The position numbers and the translations under genes are program-made. Positions 1 through 11,617 of a DNA stretch of 60,000 nucleotides are shown piece after piece. Below the pieces are notes generated by a model that had not been told where the DNA came from, searched no databases, and saw only the letters and a list, made by a program, of their open reading frames with translations. Within the stretch, counting starts at the first letter, position 1; the number at the start of each line of letters is the position of its first letter. Source of the DNA: Membranipora membranacea (taxonomy: Eukaryota; Bryozoa; Gymnolaemata; Cheilostomatida; Membraniporidae). The DNA lies in contig OU612071.1 in assembly GCA_914767715.1 (NCBI GenBank), forward strand, positions 15,994,948 through 16,054,947, written 5' to 3'.

Positions 1-232
1 GAGTTGAAGACATGGTGACAGAGACGTACACAAAGAGGAATTACAGAGTTGCAGATAACCAGTTGAAGACACGTTGACAGAGGCGTACATAAAGAGGAAT
101 AACAGAATTCAAGATTACGAGTTGAAAATTCGGTGACAGAGACGTACACAATGAGGAATTACAGAGTTCAAGATTACGAGTTTGAAGATATAGTGATAGG
201 AGCATTCACAAAGAAGAATTACAGACTTCACT
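1..232. repeat. Minisatellite, about four 60-bp units
   Basis: Units start GAGTTGAAGAC or variants and carry GGTGACAGAGACGTACAC and GAGGAATTACAGAGTTCA. The array is probably cut by the window edge. Confidence 0.9.
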
Positions 233-2541
233 AGAATATAGCAAGTACCGTATTATTTGTAAGGCAATTACTTTTAACACCTTGAAGATTTATTTATATC
301 TCAAATTTTATGAAGTTAAGTGTCATTTGATTTTGTTGTCAATAAATTCAAAATTCGCAAGAGGCTAATATTTTCTAGCCGGGCAGGTGGCACTTCAGGG
401 TATTTATTGGCATACCTGAAGTGGGGCGTAAAGCAGTTTATTTTGGCAAGTGAGACTGCTTCGCTTGGGTCAAATACTTTTAATAAGTTAACATAACTAT
501 TGGAGAGCTCGAATCAAAGTCATCCTTTGATGTAATTGAAAGGGATTATTTATAAGACTGAAATTTAATTTTGTTATCATAAGTAGACTATCAAGTTATA
601 TGTTATGTAACAGTAAAGCTAATCCTTTGAAGTATCATTTCCCCCCCCCCCCCCCCGCAAGTCAGGGTAAGGATAGTCCTAGTTCTATCAAGTTGCCTTT
701 TCTTTCTTTTGCCGTTGTCTATTTTTGGGTTGCCTTTTATTGAACAAAGCACTTGATTATTGACATAAAAGACTAATTGAGATATTAATCTGGTTTATTA
801 GCATAGTGTGTAGACATAAACATAGACAGGTCATACATAATTTTTCGCATTCTTGTAAACTTTCCTAAGTACCGTCAAGCAAGCAAGCAAGTTACAATAG
901 GGTTTCCCAGTGAAGTTCCTTTGTAATATTGAGAAGGGGAATTCCCTAAGTTAAACTATCTTGAGTAACTAAAGTTGAATAGTATTAATTGATCATAGAA
1001 TTTAACGCTTATTATTACATTGTATTTTGAGATATTACCCCTGCTAGGAACCTGAGAAAATTAGTATTTGCTAACGGCGTAAAACCAAAAGCCCACCTTA
1101 TCAGCCTGACAATCCTACCACTGTAAGCCACAAGCTAAAACTTGTTTACAAATGAGATTAGACGAATTTACTATGGCAAAACACACATTTCTGTCTGACA
1201 GTGACATAAATCTTCAAAGCTTAATTCCCCAAATACAATAACCCACCTCAACCTCATTATGTTTCATCATATTTCATCAACTAAAGGTTTATTTTTTGAC
1301 TGTTGATACTAAAATACCATCCATACAGTGAAAATCACATAAAACATCAGTTCTCAGATTAAATTAAAAGATTGTATGAGCTGGGTAAAATCTTCATCCA
1401 CAGGGAGAGATGTTCCAATTTGGATTGCTCTATTGTGACGACTGACATGATCAAATGCTCAGAAAGTCACTCAAAAAGTAAAAATCATCATCTTTTCTTG
1501 CAACAGTATAGATGTATAATATTGGACAGGAACTTGAATCTGAATTGATGATACATCCTTCCGAATAACCATACATACACTAACATACATATGGCTATGC
1601 AACAGAATTTTCATTCACCAATTATTGATGAATGTTATCAGGTGTTGGGTTATTATAATGTCAACTAGTCGCCACGCTCACAAAAATATAAATTCATAAA
1701 GAGCCAGGCTTCTGATTGAACTGAATGAATTGTCCGTCCGTTCATGCCCATTCAGCAAAAATCGTTCGCCCATAACTTTTTACTGCATTTCCATCTAAAG
1801 ATTTAGCAAAGACTAGCAAACACTGTGCATCGAGAATTTTTCTGCCTGTCCATCAAAAAGTTTGTCGCTCCTCCATGCCCGTCCAGCAAAAACTGCCAGT
1901 CCAGAATTTTTCTGCCCGTCCATTAAAACTGTCCGTCCAACTGTGTTAAAAAAATTGACGGACAAAGGCGGATGGACGCGGCCGCACACCTCTGATGCTA
2001 GTTGAAAATATGTATGATACTATGCCATGATATCATTAGATAAGGTTCTGATTTTACATGCTTTGTTCATCACAATGAATATAATAACTTACTGTTGTTT
2101 TTTTAAATATTCTTCACTTTAAAAAAAAACCTAACATGATCACTAGTATAGGACTATGCCATAAACAGTTTTGTTCGCTTTTGATATACAAGGTTTGACA
2201 ACAGCTCTGGATATAGAGATGACCTGACTGTCCACAAGAACAAATGTAAGTGAATATCGTCTATAACTATTGCAGCCAAGAAATGCGAAATGTTCTATTG
2301 AAAGTAAATGTTGAATGAAATGTGAGCACCAATAGTTGTGCTGCAAAAGCAACAGCATCCAGAATCCCACATATGTTACATTCTAAGACTATGAGAGTCT
2401 AATAAGACCGGGCAAATTTTCTCCCTCAAAAGTAGAGGTCGACCATTAGTGTGTACAATGTTCTCAGTTCATTGCTGTTGAGTGACCGATCATAAACCAA
2501 CAGTTATTTTCCTCAATGATTGGTGCAATGAACTAAGTTAT
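233..2541. other. Downstream flank without a recognised gene
   Basis: AT-rich. Holds a 16-base C run at 641-656 and, at about 1715-1955, degenerate short repeats around GTCCGTCC and GAATTTTTCTGCC. No ORF here has coding character. Confidence 0.6.
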
Positions 2542-3057
2542 CCTTGAAAGCAGATATTGATCATTAATAAATATGAAATAATTACTGTTTACAGAAAAAG
2601 ACATCAGTGCGATTAAGTGACCGATCATAATATAACCGACAGTTCGAACAACTACCTCTAAAATAGGCATAGACATTGTAATTGTATGATTATACATTTG
2701 CGTGCCAATCATCAAGCATTAAAAGATTATAAAATCACCATATGAACAGAATCTAGATATATCCTAGCTTGGCCTTGGCCGATGTCCCATGTTGTTACAC
2801 ATGTTATAACCAGATTATACTAAGACCACAGGCATTAAACATGACAATAATTATACTCAGTCTGAGGGCCTTTTCAAAATTAGGGGTTTTAGGGTAATTT
2901 TCCTTGAAAGCAGATATTGAACCTGAATAATTATGAAATTACTGTTTCAAATGAAAGACATCAGTGCGGTTAAGTGACCGATCATAAAATAACCGACAGT
3001 TTGGATCAACTACCCTGTAATTTTAATTGTATAATTATATATTTGTGTGCCAACATA
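2542..3057. repeat. Two diverged direct repeat copies (2542-2712 and 2902-3057)
   Basis: Both begin CCTTGAAAGCAGATATTGA, share AAGTGACCGATCATAA and ACCGACAGTT, and end near GTGCCAA. About 160 bases each; no coding content seen. Confidence 0.8.
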
Positions 3058-4564
3058 TGAGCAATAACAGATTGAAGTAAGAAAGTAAATTTGATTATAT
3101 ATTATATCCTATCTATTTCATTTATTGCTTACACATGTTATAACCACACTACACTGACCTGAATATCATCTATAAAATCTCACTGACATGTCAAAGGCCT
3201 GGACGTTCTACAGAGTAGATTCACCTTTTACCATGACATCTTGTAAGTTGTATACGTAGTTTCAGTCTTGCAGAAGCGATTGTGAATGACTTTTCAATAT
3301 CATTTTAACCTTCCGGTGAAATCAGCTGAATCTTGGCCACATGTTGTTGAAAGCCTCCAGCGGTCCTCAAAACTAGACTGAGAACTATGAAATGATAAAC
3401 AAATTGACTCTCTCACGATCACTGTAATGCATTGCAGTATCATAAATACATTCAGAGCCAAAGCTATCTAATTTGTATTTTCGTAGTAATCACCACAGCA
3501 GTAGAAATTAATTATTATATCAAGAGTCCCTTTATTTTCCTCGCATGTAGACAATCATTTCTGTTCTTGCTGTTCAGCGTTTGCAAGTTGAAGTTTTTGA
3601 AGTATCAAAGATCGTTGTGAGCCAGGGGGATTTGTCTTGCAGAATTGCAAGCATCAACACAAAAATGGAAACTTGGATATTGGTTCTAGGATTTGTCCTT
3701 GCAAGCGGACAATAATTTTCGATCTTTCTGCTGTTCACTATACATTAAATTTTTAATGTTTGAAGCTAGAAAAGCTAGAACAGCTCTATGTGCAAGCATT
3801 CGTGGCTAAGTATTTTAACCAGGAATATGATATTGTAAACATGATTCCATATGTTAGGTTGCCCCTACCCCAGACCTTTGTTGTCAGTACCCCGTGTGTT
3901 AGTGGTCTTATTATATGACAAAACAAGGTTCTCTGGCTACAGAAAAACTGAACATTATTCAGGGAACATGCAGCAGTGCAGGTGACTCTCTTTTAACTTT
4001 AGGTCCAAGCAGTGAGGACATATTCTCAATCGATATTTTTTCCAACCCTGTACTCATTCTTGTGAGATCTCCAGGAGGCACACTGCAGATGAGATACAGA
4101 TGCCGTGTGATCTTCAGCTCTCACAGCTTACAGCCAGGAAAATATCATTACAAAGATTGAGTTTGATAGAACCTGAAATTTAACAGTCTGAGATGAAGGG
4201 ATATTTGCGAAAAATTGACTTTACACCTTTTCTATGGAGTTGCCCTATTCCTCAACAAGAGGGGAAAATCCCTACAAGACTAAAGACAATCAACAATAAG
4301 TAAAGGAGAGGTGTTTGTTCTATTCTGCTTGTGTTTTCGGCCTCTAGTGGGTCAATTTTCCGACACTGTGGGAGGCTATCCTATGTAGGTATTTTGTATT
4401 ATTCAAATTTGTAACCCTGGCAGAAAGTAGTATTTAAGCCATGTTACCTGTTTTATACTAATTTTGGAATTAAGACATAAAAGGCAAAAACCTATGATTC
4501 GTTAGAATTAACTGTTGACTCCGAAGGTGGTTGCAACCATTAACAATCTTTGGAACTGTGAAAG
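3058..4564. other. Nothing recognised
   Basis: No coding region, RNA gene or repeat structure that I can support. The open frame at 3915-4160 has no family features. Confidence 0.5.
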
Positions 4565-4850
4565 GGACCAGGGCATGGGAAAACCAGATTGTAGGGAGAA
4601 CTGGCTATGGAAACCAGGCTAATGGGAAAGCCAGACTGTGGGAGAACCAGGTAAGAGAAAATTTGGCTAGGGAAAGCTGTGCTATGGACTGGTCTATGGA
4701 AATAAACTGTCTAATGGTAAAATGGCATAAGGGGGAAACTGGGCTGTGAGATGACCAGGCTGTGAAGAAACTGGGCTATTGGAAAACCAGGCTTCGGGGA
4801 ACGTAAGGCTATGAGAAAATCAGTCTATCTGAAAAAACAGGATACTGGAA
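4565..4850. repeat. Degenerate minisatellite of about 19-20 bp
   Basis: Irregular copies around GGGAAAACCAG and GGCTATGG. The reading frame through it is a by-product. Confidence 0.7.
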
Positions 4851-6952
4851 TTGTATTTACGTTCGTAATTGGGAGCACAGTAAGTTCTAAAGAGTTTAAA
4901 CATTGATCTGATGCATCCGGTAAACAAACCAAACCATCAAGATCATAACCTCATCAGTCCCCTGAAAGAAGATTTATCGACACGGAAAGATTTCAAACAC
5001 ACCTAATCAACAAAAACAAACTATTAGACAGGTTGCACATTCTTATAATTTTAATGAGGCTCCTAAATCGATTCTCATTTTTACCATGCAATCAGTGCCA
5101 AATTTTACCTTGTTATCCAAATCTGACCAAGAAGTATTTTGCTGCCGCCTTCCAAGTCCAACCTGCTATAAATGTGCCATTTTCTACTACAAGGTTAGCA
5201 AACAATTATCTAAATCAATCAAATCAACAAAATGTTATTCTGTCATTTCAGTCAATGCAAGTGTGAAGTTTGCTCCGCTGTGTTAGTAATAAACTAAATC
5301 TACTATGACAATGAATCACTCAATCTCATACAAAGACGTGTATATGTCTGATGATCTACTGGATTGGTAAACCCCTAACTATGCTCTACCAAATGTTCAC
5401 TCAAGTCATTACACACTTTATTACCTATCTATTGATACAACTGTATAGATTGTTTGGTTTTGACAATGATATCGCAATAACATAACTTATTTATTTTCTC
5501 TTTGCTGATTACTCTGTGTTATGAAAAATCAACTTCATTTGCTGATTGACTTGTATGTATGTGTGTTTTGGGTGCTCTGATAAAATTTGTAAAATTTGAT
5601 GTATCACAGTCACTACTTAATTAAATGGGTAAACATTTAGTATAAAATTTATCCTTGACTTTTCATAATTTCGCTGTGATCCAGAAAAGTGGGGAGTTAT
5701 CGTGCATTATAAAAGGTAAAGACAACTTGTGAAACAGATTTGAATTAATTCATGGCTTTTCAAAGCTGTATCTAATAATCACGCTTTGTGGTGATTTGCA
5801 TGCAGTTTCCACATCGAGTTGATCATGGAATCGGTTCAGCATATTGTGGTAGAGCCTGCAAGAAGGTTACCTCAGGAGTAAACCCTCTTTACCACTAGGA
5901 ATATAACAGGCGAACTGAGTAACCCCTAGAAAGAAATGTGTGCGACCTACAGAGAGGATATCTTGAGATTTTCTAATCTCACCACTAGAAACAAGAACGT
6001 GATATTCTATCTATTATAAATGTTTTTAAGTACCGTATTACCCATACTTTTGCGCCTAAGTGCTAGTATTCACTGCACTTAGTACCAGGTTGTACCAGGT
6101 TGTCAATGAGAACAAAAAGGGCTCTGGATTTCAACCTATTATCACAAATTGCTTTAAGTGTGAAGATTTTTAAATAATGATACCTGTCAAGTTGTTCCCG
6201 GTGCGCAATATGTCCAGGCTGTGCTGCGTCAGAGCCCAATGTGAGGCATTGAGTGTCCCAAGACCCGCGTGCTGGGTGGGCAAAGCACTACAAGAAATGG
6301 AGCCCAGGTGGCGTATATGATTTATCTCCTCTCATTTTGTTGTGCTAAAAATAACAGGGCATCAAAATGAAATTGTTGCTATCACCTCAAAACTTTTCTG
6401 ACAAAATATTAATACTAATTTCACTAATTTCTGACTGTGCATTCTAATGTTATAATAATGTACATATATGTCATTCATGATCACTATTCATTCTGTGATT
6501 TATAGTTACATTGAAATTTTTAATAAAATTTGATCAATGTGATTAGATGTTATAAAAGCCAAAGTGCTCTGCGAGATGTACTATAATATGTAGTGTGTAT
6601 AAGCTCATTGTTACCGATAACTTCCATGTCGAAGGCAGCACTAAATCCTAATTCAATTCCTGCGATTCGGAGTCCAATTAAAGTTTTATTATAGCATTGC
6701 ACAGACTGATGTTGCATACGGAAATTAGTGAAGTTAGTGGAATAGTAGACTAATTTCCTGAGCTTATTGCTACTATAAAAGCTTTTATCACAACAGCCAA
6801 TACTTTCATTAGACTGAAAAAACATTATGTTGTGACAAGTCATGTGACCTGCAGAGAGCCATCAAAAATAGCAAATAAACAAAATCTGGCTATCTCTTGG
6901 GTAGTTATGGACCACAATCCTTAAAAATTTATAGTATGTAATTGGAGACTTT
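4851..6952. other. Nothing recognised
   Basis: AT-rich flank. No gene, RNA or repeat that I can support. Confidence 0.5.
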
Positions 6953-7079
6953 GATGGATGGATGGATGGATGGATGGATGGATGGATGGATGGATGGATG
7001 GATGGATGGATGGATGGATGGATGGATGGATGGATGGATGGATGGATGGATGGATGGATGGATGGATGGATGGATGGAT
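6953..7079. repeat. GATG tetranucleotide microsatellite
   Basis: About 32 near-perfect GATG units. Frames through it give MDGW or IHPS repeats on the two strands; these are artefacts. Confidence 0.98.
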
Positions 7080-7582
7080 ACTGATGAGAACGAAAAGGTA
7101 ATGTCAATTAACCCAAAAGTTATAAGTGGGACACCATGGAGAGATACATGTTGGTACCTTTTAATTCGATGTAGTTATTAAAAAATTCGAGCTGGTTGAA
7201 CTTTGTAAAGCCCAATAAAAAATCTTCGGAAACCATCATAGCCCTAGCACTAACTGATAATTGTAAAACTGTGCGCCAGCCAGTAATCGAGCCAGGATCT
7301 TATGCTTGGAAGGCAACAATGCAAACCTGAAAAAGCTGTCACCCCTGAATGTTTTCGGTATTTGTGCCCTAATTACAGTGTTTCTGGTGTATCTTTTTTA
7401 CTTTTTGAGGCTAAATCTAGGAGCATGTTTTGACTGAAGCAAACAGTAAAGTAAAAGTAAACAAACCCTACAGTACAACATAAACAAACTTATCCAAGCA
7501 TACAAGTGCACAGCAGTGATAGGTTATAAGTGCCTATACACTTATTGAATATGTAGAGGCATTGATGTGTGCTTCCTATACA
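7080..7582. other. Nothing recognised
   Basis: Spacer between two short tandem arrays. No supported feature. Confidence 0.5.
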
Positions 7583-7694
7583 CCGTATAGGCCCGTATAG
7601 GCCCGTATAGGCCCTTATAGGCCCGTATAGGCCCGTATAGGCCCGTATAGGCCCGTATAGGCCCGTATAGGCCCGTAGAGGCCCGTAGAGGCCC
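7583..7694. repeat. 10-bp tandem array, unit GCCCGTATAG
   Basis: About 11 copies, the last ones GCCCGTAGAG. No spacers, so not a CRISPR. Confidence 0.97.
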
Positions 7695-7907
7695 ATTTCT
7701 GTCGCTGGTCATACTACAATCATACTATTGAAAAAACCATTTTCACATTATTTCTCATGCTACTGTCTCTAACTCCTTGGTCTCACAGACTTGTGATTCG
7801 GTGTAAAATGTTATCATGATAAAGTATTGGAAGAATCTATATCAACATCTACAGTCAATAAAGATGCAAATGTTCCTTACTTCCCTGTGGGGCTGACATG
7901 CTCATGC

Positions 7908-8101
7908 ACATTTCTGATTTGGCACTGCCAAGCCATTCATCCTATCTAGGTCTGTTTGGATCAGCACCATAAAGTATAAAGATCCCCCTTTGCTTCTTCG
8001 AAAAAAGGGTATAGGGTATAGGGTACTACCCCACACAAGCCACCTGAGCTTAAGGGGGCCCGTTAAATAGGGCGGTCATATAAGACCTAGTGCATAGAAA
8101 A
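7908..8101 (+). repeat. SINE-like element, copy 1
   Basis: Shares GGCACTGCCAAGCCATTC, CCATAAA, ACAAGCCACCTGAGCTTAA and a tail CCCGTTAAATAGGGCGGTCA with the copy at 32.5 kb. The body is partly deleted. Confidence 0.8.
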
Positions 8102-8212
8102 AGAAGAAGGTAATTTCCAATTATATTAATACTATAAACACAGGGGCGGGGTCAAAACCACACAGTTGATAGCAGATACTGGTTGTATCAGAGATGAAGT
8201 AACTCTTAGAAC

Positions 8213-9000
8213 TTGAACTGGTTGGAGTTTGATAAGGATCCAACAAAGTTTTAATTTTTTACTGCTGCCGTTTGGCATGTTTTTTTAGTGCAAAAGTGGT
8301 CCTCATTAAAACGGACGCTGACGGAGAACGAAAAGCCGCAGAGCCAGACATGTTTTTTAGTGCAAAAGTGGCCCTTTTTAAAACGAACGTTGACGGAAAA
8401 CAAAATGCCGCAGAGCCAAACATTTTGCAGATTTGTGATCAGCAGGAGTTGTTCCTCCTTATTAGGTGAGTTAGAAGCAAATTTATTTTTCAATCCGAGC
8501 GAAAAAAAAGCGTGATACCTTCCTTTGGTATATTTTTGTGAATTTAAAGTCAGCGTTATTACCGACCAGATAATCAGAGGATTCCAATATTCTGAAATTT
8601 GAATAAAGCCAATAACAGCGCGAACTGGTCGAAGTTTGAAAAAGATCTATCAGAGTTTTAATTTTTTTACTGCTGCCGTTTGGCATGTTTTTTAGCGCAA
8701 AAGTGACCCTCATAAGAACGAACGCTGACAGAGAAAGAAAAGCCGCAGAGCCAGACGCTCTGCAGATTCGAGATCAGCAGGAGTTGTTCCTCCTTATGAC
8801 GTGAGTTAGAAGCAATTCTTTTTTTTTAATTAGAGCAAAAGAAAAGCGTGTTACCCACCCTTGGTATATTTTTGTGAATTTCAAGTCAGCGTTATTACCC
8901 ACTAGTTAATCAGGGGATTTCAATATTCTGCATTTTGAATGAGGCCATTAAGAGCTCGATCTGGTCGGAGTTCGATGAGGATCCGACAGAGTTTAAAGTG
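8213..9000. repeat. Compound tandem duplication
   Basis: Units begin GAACTGGT(C/T)G(A/G)AGTTTGA at about 8213 and 8622, with a partial third start at about 8955. Each unit holds GCTGCCGTTTGGCATG, AAAAGCCGCAGAGCCAGAC and GATCAGCAGGAGTTGTTCC. The first unit also has an internal 73-bp duplication (8276 and 8349). No coding constraint seen. Confidence 0.85.
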
Positions 9001-11442
9001 CAATACCACAGAGTAAAGCAACATAAAATTGATTGTATTTAAGCTCACTGGTCTAAATCTCAACTGAAATGTGTAATAATGTGAAAATAAAGGGTTCAAT
9101 ATCACTGATAGCAGTGCTTTTGAATTGACTTCAGCCTCATTTTTCATCAGACATTCTAATCAGCTGTTGAGTAGTCTGACTAGCTAACTACACAACACCA
9201 TATCTGGAGCACTACACCGAGTACAACCTAAAGTATACCTGCATCCAGATGCTACTCGGACTATTGAGTACTTTTAAGTGATGAGCTAACTTCCTGGGTA
9301 CTACGTCATCAATATCTGGGAAGAATCACTCTTTGTTGTGACCTTCATGGTAAGGTGAACTATGAAATACCACTCATAGTTTATCGCAACTTTTTACTGA
9401 CCATCGCTGCCCATCCGTGCCCAGTAGGAACCCCTTGCTTCTTGACAGACCGAATTACAGGTGTATTATCAAAATTACCTGTGAATGTAAGAAAATGTTA
9501 TCTAACTCATGAGACTTCCTGGTTGCTGTATAATGGACTGAGTTGTCCTCTCCCACAACACAAGGGTACAACTCCAATAGTGATATCGTGATTTATGGTA
9601 ATGAAGCCAGCCATCCCAGCTCAAGCCCGTTTGAAATGGTGGTGCAATCACTGAAGAAATCCTATAGGTGCGGCAGATTGATATTCTTATCACATATAGA
9701 AGATGTTCAGCTGACATCAGAATGTTGAAGCATACGGGCAGATGCAGGTTGAACATTTGCTAAAAGATCTTTAGGTATCATATCATAGCTGATTGGCGGA
9801 CAGCAGATTCACACCCAGTATATCCGTACCATGGCTTTTTTATTGTTTTCTTGCAAAGTATTACCAACTTTTTTGTTCACCATTGCAGCTTAAAATTTTG
9901 GTACGACATGGTGGCCTCATTTCTCACCATATTTGTGCCAGGGCGTTTTTAGTTATATCTGGAAAATATACTGGCTTTTTTATTTACAATCGCAGGGAGC
10001 TGATATTTTAGGTGTGACATAGAAGCCTTGTTGCAAAATGGAAAACAGAGTTTAAGCAATTTCAAGATAAAAAGTTATATCAGATATTCAAAATTTCTGT
10101 CTTCTCAGTGTACAAGTTTGGAATTGTGTCAGTTTTAGTAACCGAGCCTTCTCTTGCCACAAGCATTGCAACACATTACCAAATGATGGTAAAATCTTTC
10201 TCTTGTTGTGAGCTTATGCCTGGACAATCCCGAGGCCAAGTGCAAAAACTTTGCCCGGAATCCAATACAGTTAAACAACACGGCCGGACAATATTTCGTC
10301 TGAATTGCAAAGTGTGCAGCCGCAGACTTTCCAGGTAATCGGTGTTTCAATTTGTAAATCACAATAGACTTAATACTATCTATGAATAAAAATCTGTGAA
10401 ATTCACTGAAAATAGTCCAGGTATAAAAGCTAGAAAAACTCGATCAGTTTCCTGGTGTGAGAAATCGCCTAAATTACTCGGCTAGGCATAAACACACCTC
10501 TATGATTTGAGAAGCAACTGATTGATAGGATGGTGACTTCACACATAGTCAGCTACCTGACAACCTCATTTTGAGCTAGTAGGCAATTATTAGAGAAGAA
10601 CAAAGTGGATCATTAGAAAAGCAAACTTTATTTGTAAAATCAAGCAAAAAAGGGATACATAAAAAGCAGGATGATAATTGAACAATTTTTTTGTAGTTTT
10701 TCGGTCAGCAACAAAATAATAGCAATAAATCAAAAGCTGGCAACATTGCCAAGAGGGATTGTGACCTGACAATCTCCGGAGGAGAAGGCAAGGATTTGCC
10801 GAAAGAGAAAATATATTAGCATATTCCCTTTTTTGCAAGCTGTCAGGCCATTTTAGTTCTACAGAGTTTATCTTTTCCCAACTTTCAGAATCATATAATG
10901 GCTGTTAAAAAAACATTGTAGCCTTCAAGTTAAGCTTTGATCTTCACAGCCCCTATGAGTCACATTCGACTGTCAAATGATCACCACTTTTTCAGGTTTT
11001 CATGGTTATGTTAGATAAAACTGTCAATATAACTCTTCAGTTTTGTTTTGCTGTTTGGATCAAGACACAAGTTTTAGGTACCAATAGTATCTCTTGGGGA
11101 TATTTTAAGCAAATATTACATGTTGCGGCTGCATCTAATGAATTAAAGATATGTCTGGGAAAGCAAATTTGGGGTTTTTGTTAGGATAAAAAGATATGAT
11201 AATCAGATTAAAAATAAAAATTCTGGGATTAAAAAATGTTCATACAGGTTGAAGTATAATGAGAGTGATAGGATTTCGGAGGACTGAACATCACAAACAG
11301 TTCTTATTTCTGTTCACTAAATTGATAATACAAACTCTGTAAATAAACTAATGGTGTCTTGGCAGCACTGTGAATACTGCTTCTAAATGATTGAAACCAG
11401 TTCAGCAGTTAGATAGGTGACACGCATATTGTCCCTTTCCAC
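9001..11442. other. Proximal downstream flank, including the probable 3' UTR
   Basis: No gene recognised. The part next to the stop (about 10.6-11.44 kb) is the likely 3' UTR of the RNF213-like gene on the minus strand; extent unknown. Confidence 0.5.
10627..10632 (-). terminator. Candidate poly(A) signal for the RNF213-like gene
   Basis: AATAAA on the minus strand about 810 bases past the stop. It is the first perfect hexamer I found downstream, but such hexamers are common in AT-rich DNA. Confidence 0.3.
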
Positions 11443-11617
11443 TTATTGGTTTACAAGTTGTCTGTCATAGCACTTCCAGATATAGCCCCAGGCTTTGGCT
11501 GCATACTTGGCCTCAAGGATATCTGGCAGCTGTGGGATATCGCTTGTTATCTGTTCCATTCTCACGGGATCTTCAAAGTGCTGCTCTTGAATGAAACGCT
11601 CAAGAACTGCACTCAGT
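11443..11617 (-). CDS. RNF213: RNF213-like exon 63, terminal exon with stop
   Basis: Acceptor TTTTAG. Reads LSAVLERFIQEQHFEDPVRM and YAAKAWGYIWKCYDRQLVNQ then TAA at 11443-11445. Length to the stop agrees with the vertebrate C-terminus. Confidence 0.93.

Noticed and set aside
3915-4160. Small plus-strand protein of 81 residues
   Set aside because: No family features, no context, and a length expected by chance.
6862-7181. Proteins made of MDGW or IHPS repeats on the two strands
   Set aside because: They are translations of the GATG microsatellite.
7583-7694. CRISPR-like array
   Set aside because: Units are contiguous, 10 bp, with no spacers, and the genome is eukaryotic.
7490-7696. Repeat-rich protein on the minus strand (GLYGPIRAYT pattern)
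   Set aside because: It is the translation of the 10-bp GCCCGTATAG array.
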